Assembly: GCF_001618425.1 (NCBI RefSeq)
Contig: NZ_BDCU01000045.1
Location: 1-64,000 of the forward strand
Reading direction: 5' to 3'
Origin: Nocardia fusca NBRC 14340
Lineage (GTDB): Bacteria; Actinomycetota; Actinomycetes; Mycobacteriales; Mycobacteriaceae
Length of the DNA stretch: 64,000 bases
Positions 34,529 to 42,444 of this stretch are shown here, piece by piece; the stretch's first letter is position 1, and each line of letters begins with the position of its first letter. Below the pieces are notes generated by a model. That model was not told where the DNA came from. It did no database searches and saw nothing but the letters and a program-made list of their open reading frames with translations. Made by a program: the position numbers and the translations under genes.

Positions 34529-34820
34529 GTGAATGCTCCCGCGCCCGGCCCGGTCTTCGATGTGATCGCCGTACTGAACGGCGCCGTGGACCTGCGCTCC
34601 TCTCAGCGCCGGAACCTGGCCTGAGCACGCCTCCGCGCGGGTGGAGTACCGCAAAACGGGCGGCAGTGTGCCCGTCATCTTCGAGCCGATCGTCCACCTG
34701 CTCAATGGCATCGAACTGCTCGAATCCCAAGGGTGGGAGCTGGTCGGTGTGGTCGAACGGAGCGTCGACAGCACGAACTCCAAGGAGTGCTGCCTGGTGG
34801 CATTCCTGCGCCGCCCCTGA
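34529..34820 (+). pseudogene. Small gene apparently split by a frameshift (WELV-type)
   Basis: Two adjoining frames both show good high-GC codon use. From GTG 34529, a frame encodes VNAPAPGPVFDVIAVLNGAV and ends at TGA 34622-34624. The next frame is open from 34578 and reads PEHASARVEYRKTGG into FEPIVHLLNGIELLESQGWE and ends CCLVAFLRRP at 34820. The second part resembles small proteins with an L-G-x-x-GWELV core. A single-base shift near 34612-34625 would join them into about 96 residues. If not a pseudogene, GTG 34641 could start a separate 59-residue protein. Confidence 0.5.
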
Positions 34821-34905
34821 CGTGGACCGGTCCATCGCACGTGACACCGCTCGAGCTCGGCGGCGCACTCCCACGCCGGCGCCCGGCACCTGATATACAC
34901 CTGGG

Positions 34906-35622
34906 ATGCGAAAGTGGTTGGCGGGGTCGGTAATCGCCGTGGTGGCGGTACTGATCGTCGCGATCGGTGGCTATTTCCTGGTGAACTCGCGGACCTACCA
35001 GCTGGCCGGACGGCTGGTGGACCGGGTGGAGACCAGCGAGAAGGTGGTGGCCCTGACGCTGGACGACGGACCGTCCGAGCGCGCCCCCGAGGTGCTGGAT
35101 CTGCTCGCCACCGCCGGTATCCCCGCCACCTTCTATCTCAACGGCCGCGATCTGGCCGCCCGCCCCGAGCTGGGCCGGGCGATCGTGGCGGCCGGTCACG
35201 AGATGGGCAACCACACCTACAATCATCGGCGGATGGTGCTGGTCTCGTCCGGGACGGTCGCCGACGAGGTGGAAGGTACCGATACCGAGATCCGGGCCGC
35301 CGGATACCAGGGCGACATCACCTTCCGCCCGCCCTACGGCAAGAAACTGTGGACCCTGCCCAACTACCTCGCCGATCACGACCGCACGACGGTCACCTGG
35401 GATGTCGAACCCGAGGACGGCAACACCACCACCGAGGACATCGTCGACGCCACCGTCGACCAGGTACGCCCGGGGTCGATCATTCTGTTGCACACCATGT
35501 ACGCCTCCGGAGCGGCCTCCCGGGCCGCCATCGTCCCGATCGCCGCGAAACTGCACGCGCAGGGCTACCGGTTCGTCACGGTCTCCGAACTGCTCGACCA
35601 CGGCGACTCCGCCCGCTCGTGA
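34906..35622 (+). CDS. Polysaccharide deacetylase (NodB-type)
   Basis: A 238-residue carbohydrate esterase 4 enzyme with one N-terminal membrane helix or signal anchor (LAGSVIAVVAVLIVAIGGYFLV). All five NodB motifs occur: TLDDGPS (catalytic base and metal Asp), HTYNH (metal histidines), RPPYGKK, DVEPED and LLHTMY. It would remove N-acetyl groups from a cell-wall or surface polysaccharide such as peptidoglycan on the outer face of the membrane. ATG start. Confidence 0.92.
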   Translation: MRKWLAGSVIAVVAVLIVAIGGYFLVNSRTYQLAGRLVDRVETSEKVVALTLDDGPSERAPEVLDLLATAGIPATFYLNGRDLAARPELGRAIVAAGHEMGNHTYNHRRMVLVSSGTVADEVEGTDTEIRAAGYQGDITFRPPYGKKLWTLPNYLADHDRTTVTWDVEPEDGNTTTEDIVDATVDQVRPGSIILLHTMYASGAASRAAIVPIAAKLHAQGYRFVTVSELLDHGDSARS

Positions 35623-35744
35623 CACACGCGGCGAGAAGCCGCCTGTTCGAGCGGCACACCGGCGGGTAGGTTCGGGAGCGGTGCCGCGCCACGGGAGCCC
35701 GGCGGGCACCGTGGCCGTACGACAGTTCCACCGGAGAGGACGAT

Positions 35745-36293
35745 GTGATGGTTTCGCAGGAGCGACCACGGATAGCCCCCGGCCGCCTCCGCGAGCTGGG
35801 CCCGGTCAACTGGGCGGCCTGGCAGGTGCTCTCGCGGGCCTCGGGTACGGCCGACGCGCAGCTGTTCAGCACACTGGGCCGGGCCGGGCGGCTGTTCCGC
35901 GGCTGGCTGCATTTCTCCGGAACGCTGATGCCGGGCGGTCGGCTACGCCGGCACGACACCGAACTGGTCATCCTGCGTGTGGCCCATCTGCGCGACTGCG
36001 CGTACGAGACCGACCACCACATCCGCCTGGGCCGGCGGGCCGGGGTGACACCGGAGATCCTGGAGCGTATCCGGGCCGGAGCCGACGCGGAGGGCTGGAC
36101 CGACAAACACCGGGCCCTGCTCACCGCGGTCGATCAACTGGTCCGCACCCGCGATATCGACGACGCCGCCTGGGAACACCTGTCCACCTATTACGACGAT
36201 CGCCGCCTCATCGAAATCGTGCTGCTGGTCAATCAATACGAGGGACTGGCCGCCACCATCACCACCCTCCGTATCCGCCGCGACGATTTCTGA
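35745..36293 (+). CDS. Carboxymuconolactone decarboxylase family protein
   Basis: A 182-residue all-helical CMD/AhpD-like protein. The conserved region is LRRHDTELVILRVAHLRDCAYETDHHIRLGRRAGVTPEILERI, and a second helical block contains VDQLVRTRDIDDAAWEHL. The first cysteine of the AhpD CxxC pair is absent (CAYETDHH), so peroxidase-type redox chemistry is unlikely. GTG 35745 is followed directly by ATG 35748 and either may start; GGAGAGGA lies upstream. Function unknown. Confidence 0.82.
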   Translation: MMVSQERPRIAPGRLRELGPVNWAAWQVLSRASGTADAQLFSTLGRAGRLFRGWLHFSGTLMPGGRLRRHDTELVILRVAHLRDCAYETDHHIRLGRRAGVTPEILERIRAGADAEGWTDKHRALLTAVDQLVRTRDIDDAAWEHLSTYYDDRRLIEIVLLVNQYEGLAATITTLRIRRDDF

Positions 36294-36305
36294 TCGCCCG
36301 CGTGG

Positions 36306-36731
36306 CTAGCGGCCGCCGGTGAAGGCTGCTGCGGGAACGAATATCTCGTGTCCGGAATCGAGGCGAACCGTCACCCCTTCCGGGCTCCATCGCGCCGACT
36401 CGAGCTCCGGGTCGCGGTTGCCGAGGATCTCGAAGTACACCGGGTGGCCGTATCCCATACCGGGATCCCGGCCGACCACGATCACATCCGGCAGCCGCCG
36501 GTGCAGCAGCAGGCTCTCCCGGCGCAGCAGACCCGCGTAATAGGTGGCGCCGTCGTACTCGACGGCGACCGGCCGGGTTTCGGTGCGCAGCACCTCGGTG
36601 CGCACCATCCGGGTGTCGACGAAGACCGCGATCAGCAGAAACACGAACAGCAACAGGGCCGCGGCCACGCCGAGAACCAGGCGTATCCCGGATACCCGGG
36701 CTCGGGCGGGCGGCGGCGGGTCCGGGCTCAC
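36306..36731 (-). CDS. Membrane-anchored hypothetical protein
   Basis: A 141-residue protein with one strong hydrophobic helix (LVLGVAAALLLFVFLLIAVFV) after a short basic N-terminus and a beta-rich outer part (VAVEYDGATYYAGLL ... EGVTVRLDSGHEIFVPAAAF). GTG 36731 is chosen because it gives a normal short cytoplasmic tail; the frame is open upstream to 36884 and a longer form is possible. No family recognised. Confidence 0.55.
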   Translation of the reverse strand: MSPDPPPPARARVSGIRLVLGVAAALLLFVFLLIAVFVDTRMVRTEVLRTETRPVAVEYDGATYYAGLLRRESLLLHRRLPDVIVVGRDPGMGYGHPVYFEILGNRDPELESARWSPEGVTVRLDSGHEIFVPAAAFTGGR

Positions 36732-37025
36732 CGCCGGAATATATCCCGGAAGAATCCGCTGCGCACTCGCCGCTGCGAGCGGCCGTCCGGATCGACCGTT
36801 CGGCCACCGCCGGGCTGCGGCGCCGGAAAACGGCACCACCGAGGAAACGGTCCCGGGCAGCACGGCGCCTTCGAGACGGTCCACCCATATTCTCGAACGC
36901 AGCCGGAACCTGCCGGTTGCCGACGGGTCGACCGCGGTGCCGGGTGATCAACCCGGCCGTCTGCTGCGGGCCGTTCGCGAACAGTGGGACGCGGGAGCTC
37001 GCCGGGCACGGCGGCCGGCAACGAA

Positions 37026-37062
37026 CCGACCCGGCACCGTGCGGGGCACGATGCCGGGTCGG
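37026..37062. terminator. Hairpin terminator downstream of lpd
   Basis: An 11-bp perfect stem (CCGACCCGGCA with TGCCGGGTCGG) 25 bp beyond the lpd stop codon. Confidence 0.65.
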
Positions 37063-37086
37063 GGGAACGAGAGGATCCGAGCGGGA

Positions 37087-38490
37087 TCAGAAGTTGATCA
37101 TGTGCCCGGCCAGGCCGTGGATGGCCTCCTGCAGCGCCTCGCTCAGCGTCGGGTGCGTATGCACATTGCGGGCCAGCTCGTTGACCGTGAGGTCCCACTT
37201 CTGGGCCAGGGTCAGTTCGGGCAGCAGTTCGGAGACATCGGGGCCGATCAGGTGGCCACCGATCAGTTCGCCGTAGGTGTTGTCCGAGATCAGCTTGACG
37301 AAACCGGTGGCGTCGCCGAGACCGTGCGCCTTGCCGTTGGCGGTGAACGGGAAGGTCGCGACCTTCACGTCGTAGCCCTCGTCGCGCGCCTGCTGCTCGG
37401 TGAGACCGAAGCTGGCGACCTGCGGCTGACAGAAGGTGGCGCGCGGCATCATCCGGTAGTCGCCCAGGGGCAGTGTCTCCGCGCCGCCGATGGTCTCTGC
37501 CGCGACCACGCCTTGGGCCTCCGCGACGTGCGCGAGCTGCAGTTTCGCGGTGACATCGCCGATGGCGTAGATATGCGGCACATTGGTGCGCATAGTGTCG
37601 TCGATGGCGATCGCGCCGCGGTCGGTGAGCGCCACACCGGTGTTCTCCAGGCCGTAGCCCTCGACCCGGGGCGCGAAGCCGACGGCCTGCAGCACCTTGT
37701 CGACGGTGACGGTCTCGACCGAACCGGACTTGTTGTCCTTGATCGCGACGGTGACCTTGGACCCGTCGTCGTCGATGGACTGCACGGCCGCACCGGTGGT
37801 GATGGTGATACCGAGCTTCTTGTACGCCTTGGTGATCTCCTTGGAGACATCGGCGTCCTCGTTGGGCAGCGCGCGGTCCAGGAACTCCACGATGCGCACG
37901 TCCACACCGTAGTTGCGCAGGACGTAGCCGAACTCCATACCGATGGCGCCGGCGCCGACGATCAGGATCGAACCAGGCAGGTCGCGGGTGAGGATCTGCT
38001 CCTCGTAGGTGACGACGTTCTTGCTCAGGGAGGTGCCCGGCAGCAGTTTGGTGTTGGTGCCGGTGGCGATGATGACGTTGTCGAAGGTGATCGACTCCGT
38101 GCCACCCTTGCTGAGCTCGACCGAGAGCGCATTCGGGCCGGTGAACGAACCCTTGCCGTCGTACTCGGTGATCTTGTTCTTCTTCATCAGGAAGTGGACG
38201 CCCTTGACCCGGCCGTCCGCGACCTTACGGCTGCGATCGAAGGCCGCTCCGAAATCGAAGGTCGCCTCCCCGCTGATACCGAAGGTTTTCGCTTCCTTGG
38301 TGAAGATATGGGCCAGCTCCGCATTGCGCAGCAGCGCCTTGGACGGGATGCAGCCCACGTTCAGGCACACGCCACCCCAGTATTTCTGCTCGACGATCGC
38401 TGTTCGCAGGCCGAGTTGAGCGGCGCGGATCGCGGCGACGTAACCGCCGGGACCAGCACCGAGAACGACGACATCGTAGTGGGAAGTCAC
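37087..38490 (-). CDS. lpd: Dihydrolipoyl dehydrogenase
   Basis: A 467-residue flavoprotein disulfide reductase, the E3 subunit of pyruvate/2-oxoglutarate dehydrogenase complexes and, in mycobacteria, also part of a peroxide-defence system. FAD motif VVLGAGPGGYVAAIRAA at the start; redox-active cysteines at 42 and 47 (GGVCLNVGCIPSKALL); NAD motif ILIVGAGAIGMEFGYVL; C-terminal catalytic base in HTHPTLSEAL. GTG 38490 is the start; M. tuberculosis LpdC is 464 residues. An MFS gene ends 10 bp upstream on the same strand. Confidence 0.95.
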   Translation of the reverse strand: MTSHYDVVVLGAGPGGYVAAIRAAQLGLRTAIVEQKYWGGVCLNVGCIPSKALLRNAELAHIFTKEAKTFGISGEATFDFGAAFDRSRKVADGRVKGVHFLMKKNKITEYDGKGSFTGPNALSVELSKGGTESITFDNVIIATGTNTKLLPGTSLSKNVVTYEEQILTRDLPGSILIVGAGAIGMEFGYVLRNYGVDVRIVEFLDRALPNEDADVSKEITKAYKKLGITITTGAAVQSIDDDGSKVTVAIKDNKSGSVETVTVDKVLQAVGFAPRVEGYGLENTGVALTDRGAIAIDDTMRTNVPHIYAIGDVTAKLQLAHVAEAQGVVAAETIGGAETLPLGDYRMMPRATFCQPQVASFGLTEQQARDEGYDVKVATFPFTANGKAHGLGDATGFVKLISDNTYGELIGGHLIGPDVSELLPELTLAQKWDLTVNELARNVHTHPTLSEALQEAIHGLAGHMINF

Positions 38491-38500
38491 GGTGTCGAGC

Positions 38501-39904
38501 CTAACTCTCCCGGCTGCGGCCGGGGCCACCCGCCCGCCTCCCGCCGCTGAGCACACCGGTGCCGCGCCGCCGGTGCCACCGGGCCCTGACGGGCCGCGAC
38601 GCCTCGACCGGGGCCGCCGCGGACCCCCACCGGGCGGGCGCGGATGTGCGCATGGTCACCCGGACGGCGACGGTACAGCCGAGCAGCACCACCGCGACCC
38701 CTACCGCCACATATTCGACTCCGGTGAGCGCCCACCCGCCCGCGATCATCCCCGCCGGGACACCCGCGGCACCCAGGAACCCTTCCACCGAACTGAACAC
38801 CCCGAGCTGCTCGGTCGGCAATTCCGCCTGGATCAGCGACTGCCAGACAATGCCGGTGACCGAAACCACGAAACCGGCGATCAGACAACCGGCGAACAGC
38901 AACACCGGCCCGCTCATCTCCCGGCCGTAACCGGCCAGCGCGACCAGCTCCAGGACTACAGCGGCGGCGAGGGCGGCGCAGGCCGTGCGCCAGCCGAACC
39001 GCGCGGCGCCGGCGATCACCGACAGCGACCCGGCCAGGGCCGCCAGGGCCATACCGGTCGCGAGCGCCGCCCACAGGCCACCGCCGCCGGTCGCGGTGAC
39101 CGTCAGCGCCGGGCCGGCCACCGCGACCAGCCCGATCGCGAAGGACACCGCGAACCACAACCCGGCCGACCAACCGAGCCAGGGCGCGCGGCCCACGATC
39201 ACGCGCATCGATGTCCACCCGGCGCGCACCGCCGGCCCACCCACGCCCCGCCACCCGCCCACACCCTGCGGTCCGGCCGGATCGCGGACGGACCCCGCCG
39301 CCCGCCGGGCGTAGACCAGTGCGAGCAGATTCGCGCCGAAGGTCAGCGAATCCAGCACCAGGATCCAGACGAACCCCACCGTCGCCGACAACGCCACGGC
39401 CGCTGCGGGACCGACGAGCACACTGATATCGGCAACCAGCGCGACCAGGGCGTTGGCCCGGCGCAATTCGGGTCCGGGCACCACCCGGGGCAACACCGTG
39501 GCAAGAGCGGGAGCGTAGAAAGCGGTGGCCGCGCCGTAGAGGGCGGCCGACACCGCCATGGCCGGCAGCGACTCCCGGCCCGTGCCCACCAGCACCAGCG
39601 CCAGTCCGGCCTGGGCGAGGATGCGTGCAAGATCGGACCCGATCATGATCGCGAACTGGTCGCGGCGGGCGGCGGTGATCCCGGCGACGGGTGTGCACAC
39701 GAACCGCCCGGTCCACAGCGCGATCAGGATGACGGTCAGGGATCCGGCGGAACCGAACACCGCTATCGAATGAACGGCGAAGGCCACGGGCACGATTCCG
39801 TCTGTCGCACCCGAGCACGCGGCGCCCAGGAAGATTCCGCGAAAGGACCGGACCCGGAGCAGCCGCAGGTCGCGGAACAGAGAGCGGGAGGCGTCGGCAG
39901 CCAT
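38501..39904 (-). CDS. MFS transporter (DHA3-like)
   Basis: A 467-residue major facilitator of the DHA3/enterobactin-exporter-like group, with about 12 membrane helices. Marks are SFRGIFLGAACSGATDGIVPVAF at the N-terminus, VSAALYGAATAFYAPALATVLP and the loop PTEQLGVFSSVEGFLGAAG in the second half. ATG 39904 chosen; an ATG six codons further up is possible. A long Arg/Pro/Gly tail (about the last 60 residues) follows the final helix. Lies just upstream of lpd. Substrate unknown; drug or siderophore export is typical. Confidence 0.82.
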   Translation of the reverse strand: MAADASRSLFRDLRLLRVRSFRGIFLGAACSGATDGIVPVAFAVHSIAVFGSAGSLTVILIALWTGRFVCTPVAGITAARRDQFAIMIGSDLARILAQAGLALVLVGTGRESLPAMAVSAALYGAATAFYAPALATVLPRVVPGPELRRANALVALVADISVLVGPAAAVALSATVGFVWILVLDSLTFGANLLALVYARRAAGSVRDPAGPQGVGGWRGVGGPAVRAGWTSMRVIVGRAPWLGWSAGLWFAVSFAIGLVAVAGPALTVTATGGGGLWAALATGMALAALAGSLSVIAGAARFGWRTACAALAAAVVLELVALAGYGREMSGPVLLFAGCLIAGFVVSVTGIVWQSLIQAELPTEQLGVFSSVEGFLGAAGVPAGMIAGGWALTGVEYVAVGVAVVLLGCTVAVRVTMRTSAPARWGSAAAPVEASRPVRARWHRRRGTGVLSGGRRAGGPGRSRES

Positions 39905-39966
39905 ACTGCCGCCATCCTGCACCGACCGGCCGCGCGGGAAAACCGATTATCCGCCGGTCCGGTCCG

Positions 39967-40653
39967 TCAGCCCAGCAGGAAAGCGACCAGGAAACCGATC
40001 GAGGTCGCCATGCCGACCCACCAGCCACCCTCCCGGTATGCCTCCGGCATGAGCGAATCGGCGAGGACCGCGATAGTGGCGCCGCCCGCGAAGGCCTGGA
40101 TCGCACTGATATGGGTCGGCTCGAGGTGGTCGGAGAGCAGGCTTCCGGCGACGGTGACCACGACGAGGACCGCGCCCGTGAGGAGCCACAGGCTGAACGC
40201 CCTACCGGGGGAGACATTCCGCTGCCGGTGCAGCAGTGCCGATCCGCCGATCGCCTCCGGTACGTTGCCCGCGGCGATGGCGACCAGCAGGACGAACCCG
40301 CCGCCCGACCCCAGCGATACCCCGAGGGCCGTGTTCTCCGGAACACCGTCGAGAACCGTTCCGAGCATGAGCGCCCAGCCCACCGCTCCCGTACCCTGCC
40401 GGCGTTCGAGGAGCCGGTTGGCGACCACGTACACGGCGGCGCCGAGAAACAGCGCGGCTCCGGCGGTGAATGCCCCTGCCTGCACGAAGGCGGGTTCGAA
40501 CAGTTCGTTGGTCACCGCGGCGATCATGGTGCCCGCACCGAACGCCATCAGTGAGGCGAGCAATGGCTTGGGCAATGTGGTTCGCAAACCGATGGCCGCA
40601 CCGACCAGCAATGGAATTGCCGTACCCAGCCCATACAGCAGTGCGGTTCCCAT
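39967..40653 (-). CDS. ZIP family metal transporter
   Basis: A 228-residue ZIP-type divalent-metal transporter with about eight helices. The metal-site helices carry the two family motifs: MLGTVLDGVPENTALGVSLG (helix 4) and VAIAAGNVPEAIGGSALLH (helix 5). Start GTATG region at 40653, with a divergent TetR gene and a 245-bp gap containing a 21-bp inverted repeat. Probably imports zinc or another divalent ion into the cytoplasm; specificity and regulator unproven. Confidence 0.88.
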   Translation of the reverse strand: MGTALLYGLGTAIPLLVGAAIGLRTTLPKPLLASLMAFGAGTMIAAVTNELFEPAFVQAGAFTAGAALFLGAAVYVVANRLLERRQGTGAVGWALMLGTVLDGVPENTALGVSLGSGGGFVLLVAIAAGNVPEAIGGSALLHRQRNVSPGRAFSLWLLTGAVLVVVTVAGSLLSDHLEPTHISAIQAFAGGATIAVLADSLMPEAYREGGWWVGMATSIGFLVAFLLG

Positions 40654-40705
40654 AAGGTGAACCCTATGTGTTGCCGGGTTATTGCAATGGTCATGCCGGG
40701 CCTGT

Positions 40706-40726
40706 GGAAATTATTCTAGAATTTCC
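40706..40726. promoter_or_regulatory. Inverted repeat between ZIP and TetR genes
   Basis: GGAAATT-ATTCTAG-AATTTCC, with a central palindrome TTCTAGAA. AT-rich and placed in the divergent intergenic gap, it fits an operator for the neighbouring TetR protein or a metal regulator. Confidence 0.5.
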
Positions 40727-40846
40727 CTCTAAAATCCGCTGGACCAGCGGGATCCGGGTATTGTCCGGTTTGGCAGTTTCACCGGCGACCCGGGTTGCGG
40801 ACAGCCAACTTTCGGCAAACCCACACTGTGCTACCGGCATGCTACG

Positions 40847-40881
40847 AAAGGCCCGATCGATGACGTGAGGATCGGGCTTTT
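40847..40881 (+). terminator. Terminator-like hairpin in the TetR leader
   Basis: A 12-bp stem (AAAGGCCCGATC with GATCGGGCTTTT, one G-T pair) followed by T-residues, ending 18 bp before the TetR start codon. It looks like a genuine Rho-independent terminator on the plus strand, although only an untranslated leader precedes it. It could be an attenuator or end a short RNA starting in the gap. Confidence 0.55.
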
Positions 40882-40898
40882 CGGTATTGTTCTGCGCG

Positions 40899-41531
40899 AT
40901 GTCACAGGAAGCGAATTCGGGACGACGGTATGCCGGGCAGCCCGTAGAAGATCGGCAACGCGAGCGGCGCGCTCGTTTTCTCGAATCCGGCCTGACGGTT
41001 TTTGCGAGAGACGGGTATGCCAATAGCTCGGTAGGGGCCATTTGTAAAGACGCGGGGTTGTCCTCGCGCCAGTTCTACGAAGAGTTCACCGGCCGCGAAT
41101 CGCTCCTCGTCGAACTCTTCGCTCTCATCGACCGGGAATCGCGGACCGCGGTGCTCGCCTCCCTCGACCAGAGCACCGACCAGAGCGCGCTGGAGCGGAT
41201 CGACGGCGCCATCCGCGCCTATGTGCAATCCATCGGCACCGATATGCGGCGAGCTCGGGTCGTGCTCGTCGAAGTGGTCGGCGCCGGGGCCAAAGTCGAG
41301 AAGATGCGCGGGGAGTCGCGCCGGGCCTGGAGTTCGGTGCTCGCCAAGGCCGCCGAGGACGCCGCACTGCACGGTGAGATCCCGACCGGTGATTACGACC
41401 TGCGCATGCTCGCCATCATCGGCGCGGTCAACTATGTGGTGGACGAATGGAGCGGGGCCGAACCGCGCCAACCGCTCGACGAGGTGATCCGGGTGCTGAG
41501 CCGAATCATCGTGGGCGCGATCCGGGCCTGA
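40899..41531 (+). CDS. TetR/AcrR family transcriptional regulator
   Basis: A 210-residue TetR-type repressor. HTH: RQRERRARFLESGLTVFARDGYANSSVGAICKDAGLSSRQFYEEFTGRESLL. The C-terminal helices resemble regulators of fatty-acid or lipid genes but do not define a ligand. ATG 40899 is used; another ATG lies four codons upstream. Divergent from the ZIP transporter and followed 43 bp later by an alpha/beta hydrolase, either of which may be its target. Confidence 0.88.
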   Translation: MSQEANSGRRYAGQPVEDRQRERRARFLESGLTVFARDGYANSSVGAICKDAGLSSRQFYEEFTGRESLLVELFALIDRESRTAVLASLDQSTDQSALERIDGAIRAYVQSIGTDMRRARVVLVEVVGAGAKVEKMRGESRRAWSSVLAKAAEDAALHGEIPTGDYDLRMLAIIGAVNYVVDEWSGAEPRQPLDEVIRVLSRIIVGAIRA

Positions 41532-41574
41532 CCACGCCGCCGGTCGAGTGCGTCCGGCGGCTAGCCTTGACCCG

Positions 41575-42435
41575 GTGGAGACCGTTGCGATCCAGATGCC
41601 CGACGGCAGTACCGTCCCGGTGCGGCTGGTCCCGGCCACGGGATCGGACGGGCGTGCGGTCACCCCGGATACACCTCGCCCGGTGGTCGTACTGATACCC
41701 GGGCTCGGCGTTCCCGGCGAGTACTACCTCTATTTCGCTCGTGCGCTCGCCCGGCGCGGCATCGATGTCGCGGTGGGCGAACTGCGCGGCAACGGCGCCA
41801 GCTCACCGAAACCGAGCGCGGCCAGCACCTACGGATACCACGAACTCGCCGCGGTGGATTTCCCGGCGATCTTCGAGGTGGTACGCACCCGCTTCCCCGA
41901 CCGCACCCCGTACGTACTGGGCCACAGTATGGGCGGGCAACTGTCGGCGCTGTACGCGGCGCGGGTCCGCGGCCGCCTCGCGGGACTGATCCTCGTCGCG
42001 TCCGGGACCCCGTACTACCGGGGATTTCGCGGCCTGCTCGCACCGGGCATGCTGGTCGGCACCGCTGCGGTCTCGCTGACCGCCGGGCTGGCCGGAGTGT
42101 GGCCGGGCGACAAACTCGGCCCCAATGGTTTCGGCCGCCAGTCGAAGGTGCTCGTCTCCGACTGGGCCCGGCTGGCCCGCACCGGCCGGTTCGACCCGGC
42201 CGGTGCGGATATCGACTACGAGGAACGTCTCTCCCGGCTGAAGCTGCCCGTACTCTCGATCACCCTGACCGGTGACGAACTGGCCCCGCCGACGTCGGCC
42301 GGGCATCTGCTGGACAAACTGCCGAACGCCGACAAGACGACCTGGCACGCGCCCCGGCCGCTGGGCCACAACGGCTGGATCTCCGAACCCGCCGACGTGG
42401 TCGACCGTATCGAGAAGTGGCTACACGATCGGTGA
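41575..42435 (+). CDS. Alpha/beta hydrolase
   Basis: A 286-residue alpha/beta-hydrolase of the lysophospholipase/monoglyceride-lipase type. Nucleophile elbow GHSMGGQLSALYAARV (serine), oxyanion region VVVLIPGLGVPGEYYLYFARAL, aspartate in TLTGDELAPP and histidine in PLGHNGWISEP. No signal peptide. GTG 41575 is chosen; an in-frame GTG nine codons earlier is the alternative. Runs tail-to-tail with the prolyl oligopeptidase gene. Confidence 0.85.
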   Translation: METVAIQMPDGSTVPVRLVPATGSDGRAVTPDTPRPVVVLIPGLGVPGEYYLYFARALARRGIDVAVGELRGNGASSPKPSAASTYGYHELAAVDFPAIFEVVRTRFPDRTPYVLGHSMGGQLSALYAARVRGRLAGLILVASGTPYYRGFRGLLAPGMLVGTAAVSLTAGLAGVWPGDKLGPNGFGRQSKVLVSDWARLARTGRFDPAGADIDYEERLSRLKLPVLSITLTGDELAPPTSAGHLLDKLPNADKTTWHAPRPLGHNGWISEPADVVDRIEKWLHDR

Positions 42436-42444
42436 TCGGCCGGA

